Source of the DNA: Flavihumibacter fluvii
GTDB taxonomy: Bacteria; Bacteroidota; Bacteroidia; Chitinophagales; Chitinophagaceae
DNA: 64,000 bases
Assembly (NCBI RefSeq): GCF_018595675.2
Contig: NZ_CP092333.1
Location: 1,450,001 to 1,514,000, forward strand
Reading direction: 5' to 3'
Below, piece after piece: positions 10,193-18,997 of the stretch. The position numbers and the translations under genes are program-made. Numbering within the stretch: the stretch's first letter is position 1; the number at the start of each line of letters is the position of its first letter. The notes under the pieces are model-generated. The model was not told the DNA's origin, made no database searches, and saw only the letters and a list, made by a program, of their open reading frames with translations.

Positions 10193-10348
10193 ATGGAAAC
10201 ACAGAAAAAAAATACCGGAATTTGGTGGTTGGGCTTTTTCGTTTCTACCGCAGCTTTGCTCGCTGCAATATTTTTACATTGGGAATACCTGACCATGATT
10301 ATTCCATTTGTATGTACCAGCTTTGTTAAGGCGATGGATATCATCTAA
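10193..10348 (+). CDS. Small single-span or two-span membrane protein
   Basis: A 51-residue frame starting METQKKN has one long hydrophobic stretch of about 40 residues (WWLGFFVSTAALLAAIF through IIPFVCTSFVKA), enough for one or two membrane helices with a charged N-terminus. An in-frame ATG at 10160 was not used because it overlaps the dnaK terminator hairpin. The frame is bounded by terminators on both sides (10137-10160 and 10374-10402), which suggests an independent small gene. I do not recognise the family; translation is likely but unproven. Confidence 0.55.
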   Translation: METQKKNTGIWWLGFFVSTAALLAAIFLHWEYLTMIIPFVCTSFVKAMDII

Positions 10349-10373
10349 ACATAAGTTTATCTATTTTTATAGT

Positions 10374-10402
10374 ACAGCCTACCATTTGGAAGGCTGTTTT
10401 TG
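10374..10402 (+). terminator. Rho-independent terminator after the small membrane protein
   Basis: ACAGCCT at 10374-10380 pairs with AGGCTGT at 10391-10397 across a ten-base loop and runs into a T-rich tract (TTTTTGTTTT). It lies 25 bases after the stop of the 51-residue frame. Confidence 0.75.
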
Positions 10403-10426
10403 TTTTATGCATTTAATTGTACTAAC

Positions 10427-10441
10427 GTGTACATAATACAC
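10427..10441. promoter_or_regulatory. Palindrome upstream of malQ, possible operator
   Basis: GTGTA-CATAA-TACAC is a perfect five-base inverted repeat with a five-base centre, 50 bases before the malQ ATG. The size suits a dimeric regulator. No regulator gene is adjacent, and a chance match cannot be excluded. Confidence 0.3.
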
Positions 10442-10491
10442 AAAACTTTCGTATTTTAATAGATCTTCATTCTTGCCAAAACAACGATTGC

Positions 10492-13182
10492 ATGAAAATT
10501 CATTTTTATCTGCGATTCCACACCGAATTGGGACAGCAACTGCAAATTACCGGTAATTCAAAAGCGTTTGCAAATACTAGCAATCAAGCTATCAGTATGG
10601 TTTACCTGAACCACGAATTCTGGCAGGTAACCATAGAAGTGGAACAGCCAGAGGAAACAGAGTGCCTGTATGCCTATCAGTTGGTCACAAAAGACGGCGA
10701 TATTATAAAAGAATGCGGGTATGACAGGTTGATTTCACTAAAAGGCAAAGATTTAGATGAAATTCAGGTAATCGATACCTGGAATTATGCAGGTGAATAT
10801 GAAAACGCGTTTTATACGGCTCCATTTGCCAATATATTATTACCGAAGCACGACACCAAAAAAAATAAGCCTCCTAAACAGTATACATATACATTCAAGG
10901 TTAAGGCACCACTATTGCGAAAAAACGAAGTACTCTGCATTGCAGGCAGTGGACCAGCATTAAGGGAATGGGATATGGAAGATCCGATACTTTTGCATTT
11001 GGAAGGCAATTGGTGGACTGTCTACCTGGATTTGCATAAGGAAGCATTTCCTTTATCGTATAAATATGGGATATACAATATTAAAAGTAAATCCTTTGTT
11101 CAGTTTGAATCCGGGGCAAATCGCGGTTTATTTGGTGATGCCTTTCATCATAAACAAACAATTGTTCATGATGGATTCGCCTACCTGCCGAATAGCAGCT
11201 GGAAAGGAGCAGGGGTTGCTATTCCGGTCTTCAGCCTGCGCAGTAAAAACAGCTTTGGCATTGGCGAGTTCACGGATATTCCTTTACTAGCAGATTGGGC
11301 GAAGTCAGCAGACCTGAAACTCATCCAGCTTTTGCCCATCAATGATACGACAGCTACCAATACCTGGACGGATTCCTACCCATATGCAGCAATTTCAGCA
11401 TTTGCCTTGCATCCCATATTGATCAACCTGGAAAAGGTAGCCGGTAAAAAGCAAGCCCATCTGGTGAAAGCATTAAAGAAAAAACAAAAGGAGCTCAATG
11501 AACTGGCAGTAGTAGATTATGAGGAGGTGCTATCCACTAAAATCAATGTGCTGCGGGAGATCTTTGAATTACAGAAAGAGGACCTGGAAACCGAGAAAGA
11601 TTATCCTGAATTTTTTGAAAACAACAAGCATTGGCTGGTACCTTATGCAGCATTTTGCTTTTTACGGGATAAACATGGAAGTCCGGATTTCACCAGGTGG
11701 AAACTGCATAGCGTTTATGATGCTGCAGCTATTGAAAAATTTGTTTCCCCTTCGTTAAAGCACCATGACCTGGTCAAGTTCCATTATTTTGTGCAATACC
11801 ACCTGCATCTGCAATTGAAAGATGCTACAGAATATGCCCATAATCAGGGTATTATTGTAAAAGGTGATATCCCAATCGGAATATACAGGTACAGTTGTGA
11901 TGCCTGGATGGCTCCGGAATTATACCATATGGACCAGCAGGCTGGTGCTCCGCCCGATGACTTTGCCATAAAAGGGCAGAACTGGGGTTTTCCGACGTAC
12001 AACTGGTCAAAAATGCAGGAAAATGGTTTTTCCTGGTGGAAGCAACGGTTCGCACAAATGCGGGAATATTTCGATGCATTCCGGATAGACCATATACTGG
12101 GTTTTTTCAGAATCTGGTCTATTCCCCTGCATCATGTGGAAGGCATTATGGGGCATTTTGCACCTGCAATTCCCATTCATGAAAGTGAATTTACCCAACG
12201 AAATATATGGTTTGAATTTCACCGGTATACCCAACCCTTTATAACGGAACAAATATTATGGGATCGTTTTGGCAACCTGAAATTAGGTGTTCAGAATAGC
12301 TTCCTTGAACCTACCGGATTTGGCCAGTTTTATTTTAAAGAAGCCTTTAATACGCAGCGGAAAATTGAAGCATGGTTTGCCAGCCAGGAAAAAAATGAAG
12401 AAAATGCCGCTATCCTCCAGGGACTATATGATCTCCATTCCAATGTGATCTTATTTGAAGCAGAGGGCACCCAACGGAAGGCGTTCCATTTCAGGTTTGG
12501 CATGGAAAATACTTCATCATTCCAGGCACTGGAATGGGATACAAAGCAGGGTTTGAAAGATTTATATGTAAATTATTTCTACCAGAGGCAGGATGACTTC
12601 TGGATGAAGGAGGCCATGCACAAACTTCCTGCCCTTAAAGCATCAACTAATATGCTGATTTGCGGAGAGGACCTCGGCATGGTTCCTGCCTGTGTGCCAG
12701 ATGTTATGAAACAACTGGGCATTTTAAGCCTGGAGATTCAGCGTATGCCAAAAGATCCGGGCAAAGAATTTTTCCATCCCAATGATGCCCCATATTTATC
12801 TGTGGTAACCCCATCAACGCACGACATGAGTACCATCAGGGGTTGGTGGGAAGAAGACCACGACAAGACCCAACGGTTTTTTAATAATGAATTAGGACAG
12901 TGGGGTGAAGCACCGGTATTTTGTGAAGCCTGGATCAATAAGGCTATTGTGATTCAGCATTTATATTCACCGGCAATGTGGAGTATTTTCCAATTACAGG
13001 ATTTACTGGGTATAGATGAGAATATCCGGAGAGAAAGTGCTGCAGAAGAGCGAATCAATATTCCCTCTAATCCAAAGCATTACTGGCAATACAGGATGCA
13101 TATGACATTGGAAGAATTGGGAAAGGAAAAAAACTTTAACCACGAGTTAAAGGAATACATTAAGGCTAGTGGCCGGGATTAA
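10492..13182 (+). CDS. malQ: 4-alpha-glucanotransferase (amylomaltase) with N-terminal CBM20 domains
   Basis: Transfers maltooligosaccharide segments between alpha-1,4 glucans, releasing glucose, in starch or glycogen breakdown. At 896 residues it is much longer than E. coli MalQ (694) because two CBM20-like starch-binding domains precede the GH77 barrel (about 1-110 and 130-225). GH77 catalytic residues are visible: nucleophile Asp533 in FRIDHILG, acid/base Glu726 in CGEDLGMVP, and Asp778 in PSTHDMS. This two-CBM20 architecture is known from Bacteroidota and plant DPE2 enzymes. A dipeptide epimerase gene follows after 13 bases. A candidate operator palindrome lies upstream. Confidence 0.95.
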   Translation: MKIHFYLRFHTELGQQLQITGNSKAFANTSNQAISMVYLNHEFWQVTIEVEQPEETECLYAYQLVTKDGDIIKECGYDRLISLKGKDLDEIQVIDTWNYAGEYENAFYTAPFANILLPKHDTKKNKPPKQYTYTFKVKAPLLRKNEVLCIAGSGPALREWDMEDPILLHLEGNWWTVYLDLHKEAFPLSYKYGIYNIKSKSFVQFESGANRGLFGDAFHHKQTIVHDGFAYLPNSSWKGAGVAIPVFSLRSKNSFGIGEFTDIPLLADWAKSADLKLIQLLPINDTTATNTWTDSYPYAAISAFALHPILINLEKVAGKKQAHLVKALKKKQKELNELAVVDYEEVLSTKINVLREIFELQKEDLETEKDYPEFFENNKHWLVPYAAFCFLRDKHGSPDFTRWKLHSVYDAAAIEKFVSPSLKHHDLVKFHYFVQYHLHLQLKDATEYAHNQGIIVKGDIPIGIYRYSCDAWMAPELYHMDQQAGAPPDDFAIKGQNWGFPTYNWSKMQENGFSWWKQRFAQMREYFDAFRIDHILGFFRIWSIPLHHVEGIMGHFAPAIPIHESEFTQRNIWFEFHRYTQPFITEQILWDRFGNLKLGVQNSFLEPTGFGQFYFKEAFNTQRKIEAWFASQEKNEENAAILQGLYDLHSNVILFEAEGTQRKAFHFRFGMENTSSFQALEWDTKQGLKDLYVNYFYQRQDDFWMKEAMHKLPALKASTNMLICGEDLGMVPACVPDVMKQLGILSLEIQRMPKDPGKEFFHPNDAPYLSVVTPSTHDMSTIRGWWEEDHDKTQRFFNNELGQWGEAPVFCEAWINKAIVIQHLYSPAMWSIFQLQDLLGIDENIRRESAAEERINIPSNPKHYWQYRMHMTLEELGKEKNFNHELKEYIKASGRD

Positions 13183-13195
13183 TGAATTAAAAATT

Positions 13196-14212
13196 ATGCA
13201 GGTACGGTCATTTATAAGGGAACTACCCTTTATACATCCCTTTACTATTTCAAAGGGTACCAAAACACACCAGCCGACTTTTATTGTTGAACTTGATTTC
13301 AATGGCATTAAGGGTTATGGGGAAGCGCCGGCAATTAATTATTATAATATTACAGTAGAACAAATGCAGGCAGACCTGGCCGCAAAAAAAATGTTCGTTG
13401 AAAAATTTGCGCTAACGACCCCAGACCGGTACTGGCATTACCTGCATCACTTACTGCCTAAGAATGGATTCCTGGTTTGTGCCCTTGATATGGCTGCATG
13501 GGACATTTTTGGGAAAATAAAACGGCAACCATTATGCCAATTATTTGGGGCAGATCCCCAAAAAATGCCTGTAACTGATTATACCATAGGTATTGACAGC
13601 ATTGAAAAAATGGTAGCAAAAATGCAGGAACAACCCTGGCCGGTCTACAAAATTAAATTGGGAACTGACCATGATATTGCCATTATTGAAGCTATCCGTA
13701 AATATACAGACACGCCATTGCGTATTGATGCCAATGCCGCGTGGTCCAAAGAAGAAGCCTTAGAAAAGATTACTGCCTTCGCCAGCTTGAATATTGAATT
13801 TATAGAGCAACCTCTTGCCAAGGATGATTGGGAAGGTATGCGCTGGTTATTTGATCGGTCAACTATACCCCTGATTGCAGATGAAAGTTGTGTTTTTGAA
13901 AATGACGTTGCCAAATGTGAAAATCATTTTCATGGAATTAATATTAAACTCACCAAATGCACTGGAATTACACCGGCCTTAAGAATGATCATTGATGCCC
14001 GTGCCCGCCGCATGAAAATTATGCTGGGTTGTATGAATGAAAGTTCCATCGGGTCGGCAGCGCTTGCCCATCTGGCGCCAATGGTTGATTTTCTAGATAT
14101 GGATGGCCCACTATTATTGGCAGAAGACCTGGCGACCGGGTTAACTTTTAACCATGGCAAAGTCAATATTCCAACGGCACCTGGCCTTGGAATTGTTGTT
14201 CATCTCCAGTAA
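13196..14212 (+). CDS. Dipeptide epimerase, enolase superfamily (L-Ala-D/L-Glu epimerase type)
   Basis: Inverts the alpha-carbon of one residue of a dipeptide; the best-known member converts L-Ala-D-Glu from peptidoglycan to L-Ala-L-Glu. With the ATG at 13196 (338 residues) the full muconate-lactonizing subgroup set is present: KxK at Lys152/Lys154, metal ligands Asp178, Glu204 and Asp229, and the opposite base Lys251. A frame-open GTG at 13169 overlaps malQ and was rejected. Bacteroidota members include enzymes with other dipeptide specificities, so the substrate is not certain. It follows malQ by 13 bases and may be co-transcribed although the pathways differ. Confidence 0.88.
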   Translation: MQVRSFIRELPFIHPFTISKGTKTHQPTFIVELDFNGIKGYGEAPAINYYNITVEQMQADLAAKKMFVEKFALTTPDRYWHYLHHLLPKNGFLVCALDMAAWDIFGKIKRQPLCQLFGADPQKMPVTDYTIGIDSIEKMVAKMQEQPWPVYKIKLGTDHDIAIIEAIRKYTDTPLRIDANAAWSKEEALEKITAFASLNIEFIEQPLAKDDWEGMRWLFDRSTIPLIADESCVFENDVAKCENHFHGINIKLTKCTGITPALRMIIDARARRMKIMLGCMNESSIGSAALAHLAPMVDFLDMDGPLLLAEDLATGLTFNHGKVNIPTAPGLGIVVHLQ

Positions 14213-14217
14213 ATTTG
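14187..14217 (+). promoter_or_regulatory. Promoter of tRNA-Pro inside the end of the epimerase gene
   Basis: TTGG at 14187-14190, a 19-base spacer and TAAATTTG at 14210-14217 fit the Bacteroidota -33/-7 layout. The TAA of the -7 box is also the stop codon of the epimerase gene. The tRNA begins six bases after the box. Confidence 0.6.
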
Positions 14218-14223
14218 TTAATC

Positions 14224-14297
14224 CGGGATGTAGCGCAGCCCGGTAGCGCGCTTCGTTCGGGACGAAGAGGCCGCTGGTTCGAATCCAGTCATCCCGA
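14224..14297 (+). tRNA. tRNA-Pro (anticodon CGG)
   Basis: 74 bases fold as a complete cloverleaf: acceptor CGGGATG/CATCCCG, D stem GCGC/GCGC, anticodon stem CTTCG/CGAAG with loop TTCGGGA (anticodon CGG, reads CCG), a five-base variable region, T stem GCTGG/CCAGT with loop TTCGAAT, and discriminator A. The 3' CCA is not encoded. A promoter box and a terminator flank it closely, so it is an independent unit. Confidence 0.97.
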
Positions 14298-14313
14298 CCT
14301 CAAATATCATAAG

Positions 14314-14336
14314 ACCCGCACCCAATGCGGGTTTTT
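14314..14336 (+). terminator. Rho-independent terminator of tRNA-Pro
   Basis: ACCCGCA at 14314-14320 pairs with TGCGGGT at 14326-14332, loop CCCAA, followed by a run of T. It begins 16 bases after the tRNA. Confidence 0.85.
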
Positions 14337-14371
14337 GTATTATTAGGCTGAGTTGGCCGATGGCAAATCAG

Positions 14372-15904
14372 CTATTTTTTAACGAGGAGACTGGCATGGT
14401 ATTCCTGAATCAATGCGGGCATTTCAGGCGAAAGGGTGAAGTACAGTTCGATATCAGCCATTTCACCATAAAGTATAAACGAACCCCGAAGGTTATTTTC
14501 CGGTTTCATTTCCCCCACACGAATGATTTTACCTGCCTGTTTAAAAATCATCGCTGATTCCTTACGCAAGGAATCAATCAGGTTATCAAGGAAAAAGTTT
14601 TCTGCGAAAATTCCTGGCAGGGATTCATTTTTCCAATCAGGAAGAACCTTTACCAATTCCTTTTGCCTTTGCTGAAGTATTGGGGATACAGGCAATTTCC
14701 TGGGACCAATACCAATTATTTTAAGCAGAGTATCCAGCGCCCTGGAATTGAGGGCTGAAGCGGGTGCGTAGGTTAGATTGATAAAACTAATAATGCCAAT
14801 CCCGTAATCTGGTAATATTGTCCAGTTACTACCAAATCCAGGCAAACCACCACTATGCCCAATTGACACCCGGTCTGCGCAATCTTTTGTCCAGCGAAGC
14901 CCATAACCATAGGCTGAAACCATCGGGCACAAACGACCATCGGGATATTTGAAATTTGGATTAAGGTTATTGAAATTCCATGGCTGCTGCATTTCACGAA
15001 GTGAACTTCTTTTAAGTATCCCATCATCTTTTGCATCCCGTGGGGGCCAGGCATCGAGCATAAAAGTCACATATTTCGCAAAGTCTTCCATGGAAGTAAT
15101 GATCCCTCCCATAACACCATATGCTCCATCATGCTCCATTGGCTGAACCACCCAGTTATTGTTCAGCCACCGATAACCCAGGGCCAGTTTGGATTCCGGC
15201 ACATCCGTAAACTCCCAGTAAGTATGTTCCATGCCCAGCGGCTGCCAGATGTTTTTCCTTATATATTCCTGGTAAGAAATGCCCGATACTTTTTTGATGA
15301 TATACCCCAACATGGCAAAACCCATATTACTGTATTCGTATGAAGTTCCGGGAACGGTAGAAAAGGAAATCCCTTTTTTGAACATGACCAGCATCTCTTC
15401 ATCGCTGATGGCCAGTTGCCGGTCACCCCATGGATTATCTTCCGGAAAACCGGCAGCATGGGTTAGTAATTGCCTGATGGTAAATGGCGCAGCATCCGCA
15501 GTGGGATAACGTTGGGATTTCAGTTCAGGAATATACAAATAAGCAGGGTCATCGAGTTTCAGTTTTCCCTTATCCCTTAATTGCAGGATAGCCACCGAAG
15601 CGAAACTCTTCGACATGGAGGCAATGCGAAAAACAGACTGCCCATTAGCAGCAATTTTTTTCTCCAGGTTGGCCATCCCCGAATAACCGGTATGTACCAA
15701 CTTCCCATCTACGACAATACCATATACCGTACCCGGAAAATGGTGATGCAGGGCATAATCCCGGAAGATCATATCTACTGTAGGATAGGCTGCTTCAAGG
15801 TTTTTGCCGTACTCAGGCTGTTGTGCATGGGCAGCACCAAAATTTCCAAGAATACAACAAAATTTCATTAGCACTGAAAAAAAACGCTTCGTAGTTAGTC
15901 GCAT
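14372..15904 (-). CDS. Secreted serine hydrolase, beta-lactamase class C / penicillin-binding fold
   Basis: With the ATG at 15904 the 510-residue product has a signal peptide ending in AAHAQ. A longer open frame to 15958 was rejected because it overlaps the PIG-L gene. The class C fold carries the nucleophile motif SMSK (Ser96-Lys99), a Y-x-N motif in YEYSNMGF and the H-x-G motif in GHSGGLPGFG. A C-terminal extension of about 130 residues follows the domain. Members are D-aminopeptidases, esterases or DD-peptidases; true beta-lactamase activity is not implied. The PIG-L gene lies 10 bases upstream on the same strand, suggesting an operon. Confidence 0.85.
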   Translation of the reverse strand: MRLTTKRFFSVLMKFCCILGNFGAAHAQQPEYGKNLEAAYPTVDMIFRDYALHHHFPGTVYGIVVDGKLVHTGYSGMANLEKKIAANGQSVFRIASMSKSFASVAILQLRDKGKLKLDDPAYLYIPELKSQRYPTADAAPFTIRQLLTHAAGFPEDNPWGDRQLAISDEEMLVMFKKGISFSTVPGTSYEYSNMGFAMLGYIIKKVSGISYQEYIRKNIWQPLGMEHTYWEFTDVPESKLALGYRWLNNNWVVQPMEHDGAYGVMGGIITSMEDFAKYVTFMLDAWPPRDAKDDGILKRSSLREMQQPWNFNNLNPNFKYPDGRLCPMVSAYGYGLRWTKDCADRVSIGHSGGLPGFGSNWTILPDYGIGIISFINLTYAPASALNSRALDTLLKIIGIGPRKLPVSPILQQRQKELVKVLPDWKNESLPGIFAENFFLDNLIDSLRKESAMIFKQAGKIIRVGEMKPENNLRGSFILYGEMADIELYFTLSPEMPALIQEYHASLLVKK

Positions 15905-15914
15905 CTTGTCAGAC

Positions 15915-16811
15915 CTAATTTTGTGGAAGCATGGGAAACAATCGACGGATTTCTGCATCTGTAGGGCTCATGCCATATTCGCAAATTTCAAAAGCTTCTG
16001 CCTGGGCAACTTTTACAGCTCTGTCCTTGCCATACCATTTCTCTAGAGAACTGCGAAAAGCCGGACTGATATTATGCCAGGACTGCATTTTATTGGTCAG
16101 CCATTTCTTCCTGTCGGAAGCACCTGCAGGAACTGAAGTATCGTGTTCCGTCCAGGCCAGCCATTCGTAAAATTGAGAAACATGGGCATCCAGCGCGTCA
16201 ATCTTTTTTGTGAATACGGAACTAATATCAACTGTAATATCAGGACGGAATGGATTGGGTCTTTCAAACCGGTCACTAACGTATAAAAAAAGCGGGTTGT
16301 CCGGAAGGGGAGGAACACTGCTCAGAACATTGGGCACAATAACCATATAAGCTGCATCCTGAACTAAAACACCTGTATAGCGGTGATCAGGATGGTAATC
16401 ATTTGGGCGGGGAGCGATCACAATATCTGCTTTCCATTCCCTTATCCTTCGGATGACAGCCATCCGGTTCTCAAGAGTAGGCATCAATTCACCATCATGG
16501 TTTTCGAGCACTTCATAGGTGACACCAAGCCGCCTGGCAACTTCACGGGTTTCGTTTAGGCGCCTGGCCGCAAGTTCACCACCACCTATTTTTTGGTGTC
16601 CCATATCACCATTTGTCAATGAAACAAATTTAACTGCATGGCCCATGGAGACATATAATGCTGCCAACCCGCCAGTAGTTATATCACAATCGTCCGGATG
16701 TGCACCAAAAACAATTACCCTGATTTGCTTTGATTGTCCAGCACCGGAACCCGATTGGGCATATACCAAAGTGTTCAGCAATAGCAGCAGAACTATGCCA
16801 ATATTTTTCAT
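15915..16811 (-). CDS. PIG-L family zinc deacetylase (LmbE-like), secreted
   Basis: LmbE/PIG-L enzymes remove N-acetyl groups from N-acetylglucosamine-type substrates using zinc. The 298-residue product has a signal peptide (MKNIGIV to VYAQ). The zinc motif AHPDDCD near residue 36 and the second histidine in the region PNDYHPDHR near 140 supply the usual H/D/H ligands. Secretion means the substrate is periplasmic or extracellular, for example an amino-sugar conjugate. It is the first gene of a two-gene run with the serine hydrolase and divergent from the nucleoside hydrolase operon (99-base gap). Substrate unknown. Confidence 0.88.
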   Translation of the reverse strand: MKNIGIVLLLLLNTLVYAQSGSGAGQSKQIRVIVFGAHPDDCDITTGGLAALYVSMGHAVKFVSLTNGDMGHQKIGGGELAARRLNETREVARRLGVTYEVLENHDGELMPTLENRMAVIRRIREWKADIVIAPRPNDYHPDHRYTGVLVQDAAYMVIVPNVLSSVPPLPDNPLFLYVSDRFERPNPFRPDITVDISSVFTKKIDALDAHVSQFYEWLAWTEHDTSVPAGASDRKKWLTNKMQSWHNISPAFRSSLEKWYGKDRAVKVAQAEAFEICEYGMSPTDAEIRRLFPMLPQN

Positions 16812-16910
16812 GTGTTTCTTTTAAAAGTACTTAAAATTAAGTGTTGTTCTTATGGTGCCGCTCAATTTAATGGAGTAAATTAGGAAATAGATAATTTAAA
16901 ACTTTCCCAC

Positions 16911-17939
16911 GTGCCACGATATACGCCACCTGTCATTTTTCTGGGGATATTCATCACAGTTTTTATTTCAACTGGATCCTTAACGGCACAAAGTAAGAAC
17001 GCAAAAGGAACTGTGCCGGTAATTTTTGATACAGACATGGGGCCTGACTATGACGATGTTGGTGCCATAGCCATATTGCATGCCCTGGCTGATAGCGGAA
17101 AATGTACCATACTTGCTACCATGGCCAGTAATAAACATAGCAGAGTTGCCGCTGTACTGGATGTATTGAACACCTATTTTAAACGGCCTAATACACCAAT
17201 TGGCGTGGTTAGCGGTCAGGCCATTGATTTACCGGCACCACAAAAATGGGATTCGATTCTAGTATCAGGATATCCGCATAAGATCAAAACAAACAGCCAG
17301 GTTCCAGACGCTACCAATCTATATCGCAAAATTTTGGCCAAGCAACCTGATAAAAGTGTAACTATAGTAACAGTGGGCTTTTTCACGAATATGGCCAACC
17401 TGCTGGCTTCTGGTCCTGATAAATATTCCAAACTGAATGGAAAGGCACTGGTTGAGAAAAAAGTATCCCGGCTGGTTTGTATGGCCGGACGATTTGACCA
17501 TGAAATGGGCGTTTTCAAGGAATTCAATGTGGTGAAAGACGCCCAAAGTGCAAAGTTTACCTTTGATAACTGGCCAACACCCATTTTATTCAGTGGATTT
17601 GAAATAGGGGCATACATTCATACTGGTTTACCAATTGTAAATAGTGCAATAACAAAATCCCCTGTAAAAGAAGTTTTTGCCATCAGTATTCCATTGGATC
17701 CCAATGACAGCAAGGGTCGGATGAGCTGGGATGAAACAGCTGTATTGGTTGCCGTAAAGGATTACAAAGAATATTATAGTATTGTAGAAGGGGCAATTAT
17801 CGGGAAGGAAGATGGCAGTAACGGCTGGGATCCTAAAGGTAGCCGGGATGCATATCTTGTGCAGAAAATGCCGGTTGAACAAATGGAGAAAATACTGAAC
17901 GACCTTATTTCGCATCAACCAATCGTTCAAAAAAAGTAA
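16911..17939 (+). CDS. Secreted nucleoside hydrolase (inosine-uridine preferring type)
   Basis: Hydrolyses the N-glycosidic bond of nucleosides to give base and ribose. The 342-residue product carries the calcium-binding signature DTDMGPDYDD at residues 40-49 and downstream ASNKHSR-like and TVGFFTNMANL segments of the family. A signal peptide ends near LTAQ (residue 27), so it acts in the periplasm. The start is a GTG: the frame is closed upstream by a TAG at 16881 and contains no earlier ATG. It opens a three-gene run with a permease and ribokinase, which fits nucleoside scavenging. Confidence 0.9.
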   Translation: MPRYTPPVIFLGIFITVFISTGSLTAQSKNAKGTVPVIFDTDMGPDYDDVGAIAILHALADSGKCTILATMASNKHSRVAAVLDVLNTYFKRPNTPIGVVSGQAIDLPAPQKWDSILVSGYPHKIKTNSQVPDATNLYRKILAKQPDKSVTIVTVGFFTNMANLLASGPDKYSKLNGKALVEKKVSRLVCMAGRFDHEMGVFKEFNVVKDAQSAKFTFDNWPTPILFSGFEIGAYIHTGLPIVNSAITKSPVKEVFAISIPLDPNDSKGRMSWDETAVLVAVKDYKEYYSIVEGAIIGKEDGSNGWDPKGSRDAYLVQKMPVEQMEKILNDLISHQPIVQKK

Positions 17940-17974
17940 TACCATCCATATCTCTTCAAATCATATGCTAGCTT

Positions 17975-18970
17975 ATGTTTATACTTGAAAGTTATTCCAT
18001 GGCTGTTGTCTTTTGCATCATTACAATGTTATGCTGGGGCTCCTGGGCCAATACCCAAAAACTGGCAGCAAAAAACTGGCGCTTTGAATTATTCTACTGG
18101 GATTATGTGATCGGAATAATGTTTATAACCCTTCTCTTTGCATTTACATTAGGAAGCAATGGGTCACAAGGCCGAGGCTTCCTGGAAGACATGTCGCAAG
18201 CGAGTGCAACAAGTTTGAGGTCGGCAATTCTTGGAGGTATAATATTCAATGCGGCCAATATCCTTTTGGTGGCAGCCATCTCAATTGCAGGCATGTCAGT
18301 TGCATTTCCAGTTGGGATAGGTATTGCCCTGGTTTTAGGTGTAATAGTAAACTATATAGATACCCCGCAAGGAAATGCCGGACTGCTTTTTACCGGAGTG
18401 GCACTGATTGCCATTGCCATATTTTTAAATGCAAGAGCCTATAAAAAATTATCTTCGGATACTGCCTCTGCTTCAAGCAAAGGGCTTTTACTTTCAGTTC
18501 TCGCCGGAATATTAATGGGCTTCTTTTACCGGTTCGTTGCACAATCAATGTTCAGTGATTTTACAATTCCCGAATCCGGAAAGATTAGTCCCTATACCGC
18601 TATGGTATGTTTCGCTGTAGGAATCCTTTTGAGCAATTTCATTTTTAATACGTATATAATGCGTAAGCCTTTTGTAGGGATCCCTGTTAATTTTTCCCAA
18701 TACCTGGAAGGAGGTTTCCGAAACCATATTACCGGTATTTTGGGCGGAATGATCTGGTGCATAGGTATGTCGTTCAGCATAATAGCTTCAGGCAAAGCCG
18801 GTGCAGCAATATCTTATGGTTTAGGACAGGGTGCAACAGTAGTTGCGGCGATTTGGGGCATTTTTATCTGGAAGGAATTCAGGAATGCACCGAAAGGAAC
18901 GACAACCTTGTTAAATTTTATGTTGGCGCTATATGTGCTTGGCATCGCGCTGATTATTTATGCCCGTTAA
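17975..18970 (+). CDS. GRP/RbsU-type sugar or nucleoside permease
   Basis: The 331-residue protein has about ten membrane helices and the family pattern MLCWGSWANTQKL in helix 1, resembling the glucose/ribose uptake (GRP, ureide permease-like) branch of the DMT superfamily. It stands between a secreted nucleoside hydrolase (35 bases upstream) and ribokinase (27 bases downstream), so ribose freed in the periplasm is the likely substrate; a nucleoside cannot be excluded. The first ATG at 17975 is kept because the residues before the first helix (ESYSMAV) look conserved. Confidence 0.82.
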   Translation: MFILESYSMAVVFCIITMLCWGSWANTQKLAAKNWRFELFYWDYVIGIMFITLLFAFTLGSNGSQGRGFLEDMSQASATSLRSAILGGIIFNAANILLVAAISIAGMSVAFPVGIGIALVLGVIVNYIDTPQGNAGLLFTGVALIAIAIFLNARAYKKLSSDTASASSKGLLLSVLAGILMGFFYRFVAQSMFSDFTIPESGKISPYTAMVCFAVGILLSNFIFNTYIMRKPFVGIPVNFSQYLEGGFRNHITGILGGMIWCIGMSFSIIASGKAGAAISYGLGQGATVVAAIWGIFIWKEFRNAPKGTTTLLNFMLALYVLGIALIIYAR

Positions 18971-18997
18971 AAAATCTCCAATAAGAATGCCATAATT

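Noticed and set aside
13169-13195. GTG start of the dipeptide epimerase inside malQ
   Set aside because: It adds nine unconserved residues; the ATG at 13196 gives the normal N-terminus.
15279-15509. Plus-strand frames over the serine hydrolase gene
   Set aside because: They are antisense to a well-supported gene, with low-complexity translations and no family match.
14372-15904. Antibiotic resistance beta-lactamase
   Set aside because: The fold is class C-like, but its C-terminal extension and divergent motifs fit peptidase or esterase members better than resistance enzymes.
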